Counted from the stretch's first letter, positions 29,931 through 40,246 are shown. The stretch: DNA of 64,000 bases from an uncultured Flavobacteriales bacterium (GCA_938074325.1 CALJFZ010000021.1:1-64000), one strand, 5' to 3'. The notes: generated by a model not told the origin, from the letters alone. Numbers and translations: made by a program.

Positions 29931-32900
29931 ATGCGAAAACTCATCTCCCTCAGCGTTGTCATGCTGTTGTTTCCCTTGCTCGTCTTCAGTCAAGGGTACA
30001 CCTTGACGTTAGAAGAACATGCGACCGACATCATCGAAGGCCAAACGACGTACCGCATGTATGTGGACATGGTCAATGGAAATGACTTTCTGACCTCTGT
30101 ATATGGGGGACCGGCCTATCCGTTGAGCATTTCGACATCAACGGGCTCGTTTTACAACGACCCGTTCGGTAGTTCCAAGGCAGATGGGATTAATCCAGCG
30201 TTTTTTGCATTTTTCCCAACGCTGGTAGGCGACAGTTGGATTACCATTGGCATTGAGAGCCAACCCATAGGGGACGAGGTCGCCATTGGAGTGGTAGAAG
30301 ATCCAGATCAGCCTTTCGTGGACTGTTTCGCGTCCGGATCGGCCATAGACGGTGAAGATGTTTTGATTGATTCTCCAACTGGAGGTGCGTGGTACGTACT
30401 GAACGGCACCCCCAATGGACTGCCAGACGAGAACATGCGCGTCTTGGTAATGCAAATGACGACCGACGGAGAAATCTGCGGAACCATGAAATTCCAAATC
30501 TTCGAAAACGGAAACGGTCAGGAAGGCGATCTCCGTTTCTCCTACGCCTTTTGCGGGATTGGAACCTATGACCCAGTCGTTTTTGGATGTACAGATTTAT
30601 TGGCATGTAACTATGATGTTTCTGCGACGGGGGAAGACGGTTCATGCGTCTATGATGGCTGTTATGGATGCACCGATTCCGAAGCTTGTAATTACGATGA
30701 GACTGCAACGCTTTCTGACGAATCATGTGATTACTCTTGTATTGGTTGTATGGATGCCTGGGCGAATAACTATGACCCAGATGCTACTGTTGAACATAGC
30801 GGCTCATGTGTCTATTGTTCGCCAGGGACTTTCATACTGCAGATCGAGATGGCTGATTCAGGCGGAGATGGATGGAATGGTTCTGTTTACTCCATTGATT
30901 CATCGAATGAGACTGTCTTCATTTCAGGGAACTATGATGATGCGGCGACGTACATAGGTGGTGTTGGAATTGATTTTCAATGCCTTTCTCCGGGATGCTA
31001 CTCGTTTGTTCATGGTGGCGGAAGCGCTGATGGTGAAAACAGCGTAGCGATCACAGACCAATTTGGGACCACCTATGTGGATGGATTGAACAGTGGCGTG
31101 AACTGGAACATCGATTTTGCCCAAACCGGGGTGTGTGGCTTCGAGGGATGCACTAACTCATTTGCTTTGAATTATAATATCTCCGCGACGACTGATGATG
31201 GATCATGTCTACTGCCTCCCTCTAATAATTCAATTTTTAGTGCAGCGCCCATAACGTGTGAGCAAGCATTATCAGGTTCCTTATTGAATGCTACAGATGA
31301 AGAGGGATTGGTATCTGGGTTGGGTGATAATCCAATTGAAGTTGGAGGGGTTTGGTATGTGTTTAATGCCGATGCTAATTATCAGGTAATGATGAATACA
31401 TGCAATACGTATACCTCTTTTTTAGACGACCCAGTGTTAAATACGAATTTGCACGTCTTCATTGAGAATTCAGATGGAGAACTTATTCAGGTTGTCAATA
31501 ATGATGATAACTGTGGGTTAATGTCAAACTTGTCTTTCCAGGCCAGTGTAGGTGAGGATTATTTTGTCCATGTTAGCCGTTCTTCAATAGACGTTGCCGG
31601 AAGTGAGTTTACCTTATATGTTTCTTGTTTGGACTGCTCCGATGGTACAGATGGTTGCGGAGACATCTACGATGATGAGGGGAATTGCCTCAACGACTTC
31701 GACGGTGACGGCGTATGCAATGAGTTTGAATTCTTTGGATGCACCTTTGAAGTGGCTTGCAATTTCAATCCGACTGCGACCGAAGACGACGGTTCGTGCT
31801 ATTTCTACTGCCCAGGCTGCACCGATGAGGCGGCCTGTAATTATGACGCCGGGGCGATCCAAGAGGACGGGTCGTGCGAGTACCCGGTGGATTGGTACGG
31901 GGTGGATTACGTGGATTGCGACAACGTCTGCCTCAATGATAACGACGGCGACGGAGTCTGCGATGAGGATGAAATTCCGGGATGCACGGACGCTGTGGCG
32001 TGCAACTTTTTCGCTGAGGCGACCGACCAATTGATCCCTTGTGAATACCCTAATGAAGGGTACGATTGCGACGGCAGTTGCCTCAACGATACGGACGGAG
32101 ATGGGGTATGCGATCTCTTCGATGCCTGTCCGCTCGATGCCGAGAACGATGCCGATGGGGACGGTGTCTGTGGGAATGATGAGGTGGAAGGCTGCACCAA
32201 CGAAGCAGCCTGTAACTTCAATCCAGCGGCCACCGATGATGACGGAACATGCGAGACCATCCAACTGCTGTGCGGCGCGATGTATTTCAATTGCGATTGC
32301 ACATGCCAATTGGATGCCGATGGGGATGGTATTTGCGATGAAGAGGAGGTGCCGGGCTGCCAAGAGCCTTCTGCGTGTAATTTCAATCAGGAGGCAACGG
32401 ACAGCGACGGCAGTTGCGAGTGGAATTCGTGCGCAGGGTGCATCTATGCTTTTGCCTGTAATTTCGATTCAGACGCCGTGTATTCGGATGGTTCGTGTGA
32501 ATTTGGTACTTGCCCGGGATGCACCGATCCCACCGCTTGCAATTTCAACCCAACCGTCAGTGAGGACGACGGCTCGTGCACGGTAAACGACGAATGCGGC
32601 CAGTGTGGAGGTAGCGGCCCAGAAGTAGGCTATAGTTGCGATGGCAATTGCCTGGATGAGGATCAAGATGGTGTTTGCGATTTTGATGAGGCCGGATGCA
32701 CGGACGCAAATGCCTGCAACTTTGCACCTCTGGCCCAAGAAGATGACGGCTCGTGCACCTATCCAGAAACCTGTTTCGACTGCACAGGTGCTTGCCTCGA
32801 CGAAAATGCCAATGGTATCTGCGACTGCGAGGAGGTGTACGGATGCACCGACAGCGAAGCCTGCAATTTCCAGCCTGCAGCTAATGTGGACGACGGTTCG

Positions 32901-33797
32901 TGCGCGCCTTGGGTGTATGTGACCGGGGGCTGCTACAGCGAATGTCCCACTTGCCTGGGGGTGTTGCTCAACGATGCAGACGGAGATGGCGTGTGCGACT
33001 CTGCAGAAATCGGGTCCTGCACGGATGCCGAAGCTTGCAACTACGACGCGTGCGCCACGGATGATGACGGCAGCTGCTTTTATCCGGAATGGGGCTACGA
33101 TTGCGAAGGCAATTGCACTGTGGATTCGGACGGAGACGGCGTTTGCGACCCGGAGGAAATCCCCGGCTGCACCTACAGCGGCGCGTGCAATTTCGTTCCA
33201 GAGGCCACAGAAGAAGACGGCTCCTGCACCATAGCCCTAACGGGGTACGATTGCGACGGGCAGTGTTTGGCGGATGACGACGGCGACGGGATTTGCAACG
33301 AATTCGAGGTTCCGGGCTGCACGGATTCTACCGCATGCAATTTCTGTCCCGCTGCGACGGAAGACGACGGATCGTGTTTGTACCCGCCCAATGCCAACTA
33401 CAACTGCAACCTCGAATGCGTATCGGACACCGATGGCGACGGGGTGTGTGACGGACTCGAAGTTCCCGGCTGCACGGATTACACGGCGTGCAATTTCAAT
33501 CCGTCGGCAACTGAAGAAGACGGCTCGTGCACATGGCCCGAACAGGGTTTGGACTGCGACGGCGCGTGTCTGTTGGATATGGACGGTAATGGTGTTTGCG
33601 ACGACGACGAATTGACTTTGCTCCTTTTGTTCTTTAATTCCGGAGGGCTTTGTGGACCGGGCACATACTGGAATGAATCGAGCGGTCAGTGTCTTGGCGC
33701 TGACGACTGTCCTATGGATTTTGACGGCAATGGAGATATCGGGTCCGGAGATTTGTTGCTCTTCTTGGCCCAATATGGCTCTTTGTGCCTGGAATAA
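29931..33797 (+). CDS. Large secreted Cys-rich repeat protein with thrombospondin-3-like Ca-binding motifs and C-terminal dockerin-like motif
   Basis: Signal peptide MRKLISLSVVMLLFPLLVFSQG; many GCTDxxACNxxxxATxDDGSCxY modules alternating with DGDGVCDxxE motifs; C-terminus CPMDFDGNGDIGSGDLLLFLAQYGSLCLE. Confidence 0.88.
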   Translation: MRKLISLSVVMLLFPLLVFSQGYTLTLEEHATDIIEGQTTYRMYVDMVNGNDFLTSVYGGPAYPLSISTSTGSFYNDPFGSSKADGINPAFFAFFPTLVGDSWITIGIESQPIGDEVAIGVVEDPDQPFVDCFASGSAIDGEDVLIDSPTGGAWYVLNGTPNGLPDENMRVLVMQMTTDGEICGTMKFQIFENGNGQEGDLRFSYAFCGIGTYDPVVFGCTDLLACNYDVSATGEDGSCVYDGCYGCTDSEACNYDETATLSDESCDYSCIGCMDAWANNYDPDATVEHSGSCVYCSPGTFILQIEMADSGGDGWNGSVYSIDSSNETVFISGNYDDAATYIGGVGIDFQCLSPGCYSFVHGGGSADGENSVAITDQFGTTYVDGLNSGVNWNIDFAQTGVCGFEGCTNSFALNYNISATTDDGSCLLPPSNNSIFSAAPITCEQALSGSLLNATDEEGLVSGLGDNPIEVGGVWYVFNADANYQVMMNTCNTYTSFLDDPVLNTNLHVFIENSDGELIQVVNNDDNCGLMSNLSFQASVGEDYFVHVSRSSIDVAGSEFTLYVSCLDCSDGTDGCGDIYDDEGNCLNDFDGDGVCNEFEFFGCTFEVACNFNPTATEDDGSCYFYCPGCTDEAACNYDAGAIQEDGSCEYPVDWYGVDYVDCDNVCLNDNDGDGVCDEDEIPGCTDAVACNFFAEATDQLIPCEYPNEGYDCDGSCLNDTDGDGVCDLFDACPLDAENDADGDGVCGNDEVEGCTNEAACNFNPAATDDDGTCETIQLLCGAMYFNCDCTCQLDADGDGICDEEEVPGCQEPSACNFNQEATDSDGSCEWNSCAGCIYAFACNFDSDAVYSDGSCEFGTCPGCTDPTACNFNPTVSEDDGSCTVNDECGQCGGSGPEVGYSCDGNCLDEDQDGVCDFDEAGCTDANACNFAPLAQEDDGSCTYPETCFDCTGACLDENANGICDCEEVYGCTDSEACNFQPAANVDDGSCAPWVYVTGGCYSECPTCLGVLLNDADGDGVCDSAEIGSCTDAEACNYDACATDDDGSCFYPEWGYDCEGNCTVDSDGDGVCDPEEIPGCTYSGACNFVPEATEEDGSCTIALTGYDCDGQCLADDDGDGICNEFEVPGCTDSTACNFCPAATEDDGSCLYPPNANYNCNLECVSDTDGDGVCDGLEVPGCTDYTACNFNPSATEEDGSCTWPEQGLDCDGACLLDMDGNGVCDDDELTLLLLFFNSGGLCGPGTYWNESSGQCLGADDCPMDFDGNGDIGSGDLLLFLAQYGSLCLE

Positions 33798-33807
33798 GGA
33801 ATTGCTC

Positions 33808-34557
33808 TTATCGCCCCTCCACGTGCAACACACGTGAGTAGCGCTTTAGGCTGCGGAGGGTGAAGAAGATCGCAAAGGCGACGAGCAGTGTGTATTGCCA
33901 AAATGGAACGAGAATCTCTGCCCATTCTTCGTCGCCGCCCACAGCATTTTTGCCAGCCGATATGACGGCCAAGCTGACGAAAATCGCGAAGAAACCATTG
34001 TATTCGCGCTTCAGGACGTTGCGCAGGGAGAAGTCCACGTCCGGCTTTGTCCACCTCAGGTTGCGAGGCCAAAACGAGGGGACGACGACTGACCAATCCA
34101 AGTAAGTCTGACCGAATTTTCCGCGTAGGAAAGCCTCCTCGGCGAACATGATGCGTTCGTAATACAGCCAGTAGATTAAGCTGCAGACCACCACAAACCA
34201 AATGTTGCCCACATAAACCATGATGCCCAACCACATGAAGTAGTTGCCGAGGTAAAGGGGATGGCGCACGAGGCTGTACATGCCCTTCGTGTTGAGGACT
34301 TCGGCAATTTGACCATCCTTGGTGTTGCGGCCAGAAGTGCCACGCGGTGTGTAGCCGATGGTCAGCGAGCGAATGTATTGGCCGAAAAGGGAGATGGCGA
34401 TGCAAACCCACGCCGCAGTCGAATCAAACGTCTGGAAGTACGTGTCTTGTTCGAATCCGATGATCGCCGCCATGAAGACGTACAACAAGAGGGGGAAGAA
34501 GGATCGGCCCTTGAAAAGCCAATTGCCAGTTTTCTCGAATTCTTCAATCAACGCCAT
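33808..34557 (-). CDS. Isoprenylcysteine/phospholipid methyltransferase-family membrane protein
   Basis: Multi-TM; GYTPRGTSGR..., GMYSLVRHPLYLGNYFMWLG, YYERIMFAEEAFLRGKFGQTYLDW signature of the ICMT/PEMT family. Confidence 0.85.
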   Translation of the reverse strand: MALIEEFEKTGNWLFKGRSFFPLLLYVFMAAIIGFEQDTYFQTFDSTAAWVCIAISLFGQYIRSLTIGYTPRGTSGRNTKDGQIAEVLNTKGMYSLVRHPLYLGNYFMWLGIMVYVGNIWFVVVCSLIYWLYYERIMFAEEAFLRGKFGQTYLDWSVVVPSFWPRNLRWTKPDVDFSLRNVLKREYNGFFAIFVSLAVISAGKNAVGGDEEWAEILVPFWQYTLLVAFAIFFTLRSLKRYSRVLHVEGR

Positions 34558-34601
34558 GTGCGAACCAATGCTTGTGAATGGGCCGCAAGATAACGTGGGA
34601 A

Positions 34602-35987
34602 TCAGTAACGAATGATGACGCGCGAGCCGGTGTTGTCTTCCAGCGATTCAGTGCTCAACACGGTCATCCAATTCGCGGATGATGTAAGATCACCATTTTC
34701 ACCGTTGTCGCCGTTGAAACATCCGTCTCCTTGGCAACCGATGCACGCTCCTGTGCCGCCGAGTCCACCGCTTACCTCTGCAATGACTTCTCCGTTGAGA
34801 ACGAGTTGGGTCACGCCGGCGTCGGCTCCATTGGAGGCGGGTCCGCAGTCCCAGTTTGTCCAGCCTGTCAGGCCAGGGTTGCAGGTAATCAGCTCACCGC
34901 TGTCGGAGCCAGCGTCTGATGCGATTAATTCTAAGACATCGCCTTGAGCCAAGTTGTAAATCATGCTCACCACTTTCAGCGCACGGCCACCTTGTCCGCC
35001 GGTAGCATCACACAGGTTGCACGACGATGCGCCCAAAGTCTGGCCGCAAATGTCACCTCCGGAGCCTCCAGAAGCTCCCCACAGTTCGATGGATACTGTT
35101 GCAATTGCTTCAGAGATAGCGAATGTGGTTCCATCGGTGTTGCTGTCAAATACGCCATGAACAGAGGGGGAGAATGCCCCTCCGCCGCTCAAGTACGCTA
35201 TAAAGTCTTCTTCTGTGCCGGTATTTCCCAATCCGAGCCAAACGTCGTAAGCACTCGCCCCATCGGCCCCTGCGGGTCCTTGCTCGCCTTGCGGTCCTTG
35301 AGCACCGTCTGCACCAGCTGGTCCTTGCTCGCCTTGCGGTCCTTGTGCGCCGTCTGCACCTGCCGGTCCTTGTGCTCCGTCTGCACCTGCCGGTCCTTGC
35401 TCGCCTTGTGGTCCTTGGGCGCCGTCCGCACCAGCGGGTCCTTGCTCACCCTGCGGTCCTTGAGCGCCGTCCGCGCCAGCGGGTCCCTGCTCACCTTGCG
35501 GGCCCTGATCACCGTCCGCACCTGCGGGTCCTTGCTCTCCTTGCGGTCCTTGAGCGCCCATTAAACTCATCAAGAAATCCGATGCGGACCCTTCGTTCCC
35601 TGCTTCAAGCCACAATTCATAGGCGCTCAATCCATTGACACCGTCCGATCCGTCCGCTCCGCTGATGTCTACTGCACTGTAAATCGTAGAGTCTTGAAGA
35701 AGCAGGTAAAGCGTGTCGCCTTCAATGGAAAGCCATTGCAATTCGTTGGTCGTCACCGAGTCATCATCGACGTAGAGCAGTTCTGCTGCATCCGGTTCGA
35801 AGGCAGCACCGTAGATACCGAGCATCGTCAGGAAATCCACGTATCCAATCGTTCCGTTGCAATCGCTATCGGGATTGTACGGGATGCTGTCACACGAAAT
35901 CGTTGATTGCGCCTGCGCCAGAGGAGAAAGGCCAATGCACAGCGCTAGGCTGAACAATGCAGCCAAGTGTAAGCGATGAGATTTCAA
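34602..35987 (-). CDS. Collagen-like repeat secreted protein with N-terminal dockerin-like motif
   Basis: (G-x-y)n: [15 protein letters not shown] repeats; signal peptide if started at TTG 35987 ((M)[26 protein letters not shown]); [20 protein letters not shown] near the N-terminus. No ATG is available upstream of the signal peptide. Confidence 0.85.
   Translation of the reverse strand: MKSHRLHLAALFSLALCIGLSPLAQAQSTISCDSIPYNPDSDCNGTIGYVDFLTMLGIYGAAFEPDAAELLYVDDDSVTTNELQWLSIEGDTLYLLLQDSTIYSAVDISGADGSDGVNGLSAYELWLEAGNEGSASDFLMSLMGAQGPQGEQGPAGADGDQGPQGEQGPAGADGAQGPQGEQGPAGADGAQGPQGEQGPAGADGAQGPAGADGAQGPQGEQGPAGADGAQGPQGEQGPAGADGASAYDVWLGLGNTGTEEDFIAYLSGGGAFSPSVHGVFDSNTDGTTFAISEAIATVSIELWGASGGSGGDICGQTLGASSCNLCDATGGQGGRALKVVSMIYNLAQGDVLELIASDAGSDSGELITCNPGLTGWTNWDCGPASNGADAGVTQLVLNGEVIAEVSGGLGGTGACIGCQGDGCFNGDNGENGDLTSSANWMTVLSTESLEDNTGSRVIIRY
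35258..35563 (-). repeat. ~45-bp (15-aa [15 protein letters not shown]) collagen-like tandem repeats
   Basis: Repeated 'ccagcgggtccttgctcaccttgcggtccttgagcgccgtccgc' units on the + strand. Confidence 0.85.
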
Positions 35988-36067
35988 GTGGTTTGGTTTT
36001 GGTAGTTGAACCTGCAATATAAGTATTTTTGCTCTCTATCGCTAGATTTGGCGGTTCAATTGGGTTT

Positions 36068-37093
36068 CTATGGTGTTCGGTCGAAGTTACTCAGCCTTTG
36101 TTTTGTGTTTTGACGAATGTTTAACCAAAACAAATTGATGTCGCCTACGTGCCAATTTTCGCGTTGCAAAACGCGTCCAAAAGGAAGGTCGGGTTCATGG
36201 ATTTGCAGTACCCCGCGGTCAATGTGAGCTTCGATTGACTGAGGAAAGGCATACCGCATCTGGGATAGTACAACGCCCTGGTGTGCCTCCGAGGTGTTGG
36301 TCCCAGCCAATTTCCAAGTCACGGGATGGGTGCACATCGGGGTCTTGGCATTGGCTTCAAGCCAATCGGGGAAGTAGCCCTCACCATATGACATCCATGA
36401 GCAGACGCATCCTGTTTCATCAGGACCCGTGCAGAAAGGCAAGGTCTCAAAGTCGCTCGCGTAGTAATCAAACCCTGGACCATAGGCGACGACCAATTGT
36501 TCCGTGAGCGGCTTCCCGTCGAAAAATTCTTGCAACAGCCAGCGCAAGTGCCAACTCCCTTGGCTGTGCCCTGCGAGCACGATGGGGCGTCCGTTGTTCC
36601 AGTTCTCGAGGTAGTGAACAAATGCGGCGCGAACATCTTGATAGGCGAGTTCCAGCGCATTCCAGCTGGTGCTGTCTTGCCAGGTAAAGACGCCAATGTG
36701 GGCTTGGCGGTACCGGGGGGCGTACAGACGCCCGCCCACGTTGAATGCGCTCGCTTGCAGGCGCATGGGGTATTTGTCGATTAGTCGGTTGACGCGTTTG
36801 TTGTCCAAATGAGCATTCCAATGGTCTCCTCGGAACAATTGGGTCGGATGCAAATAGAATACGTCCACCTCCAATGAGTCCTGTGCAATGGCGTCCGAGG
36901 GCATTTTTTTCGGAACGGCATCGGATGCATCGGTTCGTCCTGGAAGTGAGAGCCAATCTCCGTGGTTGGCGTAATTGGGAGGGGTGCCTTCTTCCCAGGA
37001 TAACGTGGCCGGATCTTGGAGGCTGGCACATCCACTGGCCAGTGCAATGGTCGCTGCGAGAAAAAAGAATTGGTGCTTCAAGTTGGAGGGCAT
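36068..37093 (-). CDS. DUF3089-family alpha/beta-hydrolase-like lipoprotein
   Basis: Lipobox IALASGCASL; VDVFYLHPTQ, GRLYAPRYRQA, AYQDVRAAFVHYLENWNNGRPIVLAGHSQGSWHL. Confidence 0.85.
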   Translation of the reverse strand: MPSNLKHQFFFLAATIALASGCASLQDPATLSWEEGTPPNYANHGDWLSLPGRTDASDAVPKKMPSDAIAQDSLEVDVFYLHPTQLFRGDHWNAHLDNKRVNRLIDKYPMRLQASAFNVGGRLYAPRYRQAHIGVFTWQDSTSWNALELAYQDVRAAFVHYLENWNNGRPIVLAGHSQGSWHLRWLLQEFFDGKPLTEQLVVAYGPGFDYYASDFETLPFCTGPDETGCVCSWMSYGEGYFPDWLEANAKTPMCTHPVTWKLAGTNTSEAHQGVVLSQMRYAFPQSIEAHIDRGVLQIHEPDLPFGRVLQRENWHVGDINLFWLNIRQNTKQRLSNFDRTP

Positions 37094-37176
37094 ATGGCCG
37101 TAACAAGACACCCGAAGGTTTGTTGCGTTTGGATGTCGCGAGGTCTTGCGTAATTTAAGCGATGAACCGAATTGCC

Positions 37177-40100
37177 ATGAAAACATTTTTTCTCCCTGCC
37201 TTAGTCGGGATCATGCCCATGATGCTCTTCGCGCAAAGCGATGCGTTGTACGATGTAAGTGTAGCCCTTGACCCGCTTGAGGTGCGCATGCTGCCCATGA
37301 ATGAAGACCCCCAGCAGGATGCTCAGCGCACGCTGCGGGAAGCCTCTGGATGGAACACGTGGTCCGAGGATCGTCTGACGTGGCGTGCGATCATGAGCGA
37401 GGCGACGGGGTTGCCTCACCGTGCATTTGGGCCGGCGCTCGCGTACGAAGGAGCGACAGTAGAAGAAAAGGCGGCAGCTTTCGCCGCGAATGATTTGGCC
37501 TCCTTTGGGATTGATTTTGAGGGTGAATGGACCACGGAGTCAAAAATGGGGAAGCACACCTGGGCACATGCTCAGCAATACGCCGAAGGCATCCCTGTAA
37601 AAGGCGGTAAGCTCGTCACCAAGTGGTGGAACGGTCAATTGATCATGTGGGGCGCAGACTGGTACCGCGATGTCCCACAGGATGCGGATGAATTGCTGTC
37701 CCCGTTGGCCCAACAAGAAGCCGTTACTGCAGGTGTCAGCTTCACAGAATGGGGCGATGTGGAAATGGGTGAATTGTCTTGGGTGAAAACCCGAACGGAG
37801 GAAGGTTCGTACGAGTGGCATTTGACGCGGACGTGGATGGTGGAAGGGCGGCAAGGGACCATCCCTCGGCGCTACGAGACGGGATTGGATGTGCAGACCG
37901 GCGAAATCGTCTGGCGACAAAACCAAGTCATGCACATCGACGGTAAGTGGGGTCTTCCTGCCATGAATGGAAAACCCGATCGTGCGGTTTTACGCATGGG
38001 AATGGACCGGCCTGCGCCGTCCATGCCTATGGTCATCAGCGGCGAAGTTTCATCGAGCGTTCACGAGTTGTATCCTTACCAAGCAGAGGCAACGCTCGGC
38101 ATGCCCGCCCTTGAATTGGCGTTTTCAGGAGAAACGGTATTCACCGACGTAGACGGAGGATTCATCACCAACGAAAGTGGACCGCAAACGGTTGGTGTCG
38201 ATTTGACTGGCCGCTGGAGCACTATCTATACCAACGGTGTTACTCCATCATTCGATGCGGAATTCACTGACGGCTACAACGCTGTCGACTTCTCGGATCT
38301 GGGCAATGTGAAGGAGCGTTCAGCTTACCGCTCGACAATTCGCATCCACGATCATATGAAGGCGTACATGCCTGACTTCACAGACCTCGATTTCTCGCTT
38401 CCCACGAACATTGATGTGGCCGGCGAGTGCAACGCTTTCTATGACGGTCAGAGCATCAACTTTTACGACGTAGGAGGTGGGTGCAATGCCACCTCACTCA
38501 TTGCCGATGTGGTATGGCATGAGTACGGTCACGGCATCAACGGCTACTACTACGCGAGCCTCGGCGCAGGATTCAACAACGGCGCCATGAACGAAGGCTA
38601 TGCCGATCTGTGGGCCATGAGCCTCGGGGACATTGCGGAAATTGGTAAAGGGTTCTACACCGACAACGAAGATGGCATCCGCGTTTACGACGAGGAACCG
38701 AAAGTGTACCCACAGGATTTGGTGGGGGAGGTTCACGCAGACGGTGAAATCATCTGCGGCGCCTGGTACGATACCCACCTCCTGATGGGAGGAGATTGGG
38801 ATGCCACCATGGCCCTCTTCATCGATGCTTACCCAGGTCTTCAAGCCACAGCCCCCAACGGGAGCGAGGGACAAGCGTACACCGACGTTCTCTTGGACGT
38901 ATTGCAGGCCGACGACGACGACGGTGATTTGTCCAACGGAACGCCCAACGACATGGCCATCGTTGAAGGCTTTGACATCCATGGCATTTCCATCTTCAGC
39001 TACGCCGAAATCGATCACAACTCGGAGGAGTTTGTTCAAGCGGAGTCGACCATTGAAATCGAGGCAGAGACATTCATTGTCTTCCCTTACAACTTGTACT
39101 TCGACGCAGTGAACCTCTGGTACCGAACAGAGGAGGGGGGGACGTGGTCCCAAGTGGCCATGGACAACCCCGACGGGAATGCCCAATTCACCGCTGAAAT
39201 TCCTGCTCAGGCGCCCGGAACGGTGGTGTCGTACTACATGGGCATCACGGATGACTTCGGCGGCCTCTCAGCGGTCACGCCTTTTGCTGCTGCGAACGAG
39301 AGCTATCCGAATTTGCCGTACCATTTGTTGGTGGGAGTTGAGCCGGTTTTGATCAATGATTCCGATGAGTACTCCGACTTTGGAGGCTGGACTACGGGCA
39401 TTCCGGGGCAAGACAATGCCACCACCGGCATTTGGGAAGAGGCGATCCCTGTGGGTTCTTATGCGGAGGCCAACGACCCCAGCACCATTGTGGCACCGAC
39501 TCAGGATCACACCTTGGGCATGGCCGGTTATGCTTTTGTGACCGGGTTGAACCCCGGTGTGAACGACGGCATTGGTGTGAACGACGTGGACGGCGGAAAA
39601 ACCACATTGCTCAGCCCTGTCATTGACTTGACGGAATTTGAAAACCCAGTGATGGCTTACTGGCGTTGGTACGTAAACGCGCCTGCCTCCGGAGCCAACC
39701 CGGCTTCTGATTGGTGGCAAGTGGAGTTGTCCAACGACGGCGGCAACACCTGGCAGTACCTCGAAAACACGCTGCAACAAGACATCTCATGGCGTCGAAA
39801 TGCGTTCAGAATCGCTGAGGTGATTGAGCCCACAGACGCCTTCCGCATGCGTTTTATTGCTTCGGACAGTACCACCATCGGCGAGTACCTCGACGGCGGT
39901 TCCTTGATTGAGGCCGCGCTGGATGACATCATTTTGTACGACCTCGCGAGCGGAGAATCGGTGGGAGAGGTTGGCGATGCGTTGGTGATGGGGTACCCCA
40001 ATCCAGCGCGCACCCAAGTCGAGATGCGTGGTTGGATGCCCGGCGCCACATTGCGATGCTACCAAGTGGCCACCGGTAAATTGGTGAATGAACTGCGAGC

Positions 40101-40215
40101 GTCCGGTGTGACAACCGTTTTGGATGTGCAAGGATGGGCCCCAGGCTTGTATGAAGTGGTTGGTGCTGACATGGAAGGTCAGCAAAGCCACTGGACGTTG
40201 GAGGTCGTTGACTAA
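37177..40215 (+). CDS. Fungalysin-like (M36-type) metallopeptidase with T9SS sorting domain
   Basis: HEYGHGINGYYYASLGAGFNNGAMNEGYADLWAM zinc motif; C-terminus GYPNPARTQVEMRG...APGLYEVVGADMEGQQSHWTLEV. Confidence 0.87.
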   Translation: MKTFFLPALVGIMPMMLFAQSDALYDVSVALDPLEVRMLPMNEDPQQDAQRTLREASGWNTWSEDRLTWRAIMSEATGLPHRAFGPALAYEGATVEEKAAAFAANDLASFGIDFEGEWTTESKMGKHTWAHAQQYAEGIPVKGGKLVTKWWNGQLIMWGADWYRDVPQDADELLSPLAQQEAVTAGVSFTEWGDVEMGELSWVKTRTEEGSYEWHLTRTWMVEGRQGTIPRRYETGLDVQTGEIVWRQNQVMHIDGKWGLPAMNGKPDRAVLRMGMDRPAPSMPMVISGEVSSSVHELYPYQAEATLGMPALELAFSGETVFTDVDGGFITNESGPQTVGVDLTGRWSTIYTNGVTPSFDAEFTDGYNAVDFSDLGNVKERSAYRSTIRIHDHMKAYMPDFTDLDFSLPTNIDVAGECNAFYDGQSINFYDVGGGCNATSLIADVVWHEYGHGINGYYYASLGAGFNNGAMNEGYADLWAMSLGDIAEIGKGFYTDNEDGIRVYDEEPKVYPQDLVGEVHADGEIICGAWYDTHLLMGGDWDATMALFIDAYPGLQATAPNGSEGQAYTDVLLDVLQADDDDGDLSNGTPNDMAIVEGFDIHGISIFSYAEIDHNSEEFVQAESTIEIEAETFIVFPYNLYFDAVNLWYRTEEGGTWSQVAMDNPDGNAQFTAEIPAQAPGTVVSYYMGITDDFGGLSAVTPFAAANESYPNLPYHLLVGVEPVLINDSDEYSDFGGWTTGIPGQDNATTGIWEEAIPVGSYAEANDPSTIVAPTQDHTLGMAGYAFVTGLNPGVNDGIGVNDVDGGKTTLLSPVIDLTEFENPVMAYWRWYVNAPASGANPASDWWQVELSNDGGNTWQYLENTLQQDISWRRNAFRIAEVIEPTDAFRMRFIASDSTTIGEYLDGGSLIEAALDDIILYDLASGESVGEVGDALVMGYPNPARTQVEMRGWMPGATLRCYQVATGKLVNELRASGVTTVLDVQGWAPGLYEVVGADMEGQQSHWTLEVVD

Positions 40216-40246
40216 CGATTCTGCGGGTTTTTCAGAGTCACCGGGG

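Noticed and set aside
31614-32363. 249-aa - strand ORF
   Set aside because: Antisense shadow of the Cys/Asp-rich repeats.
35258-35563. Possible CRISPR-like periodic repeat
   Set aside because: Repeats are contiguous without unique spacers and are coding (collagen-like GXY).
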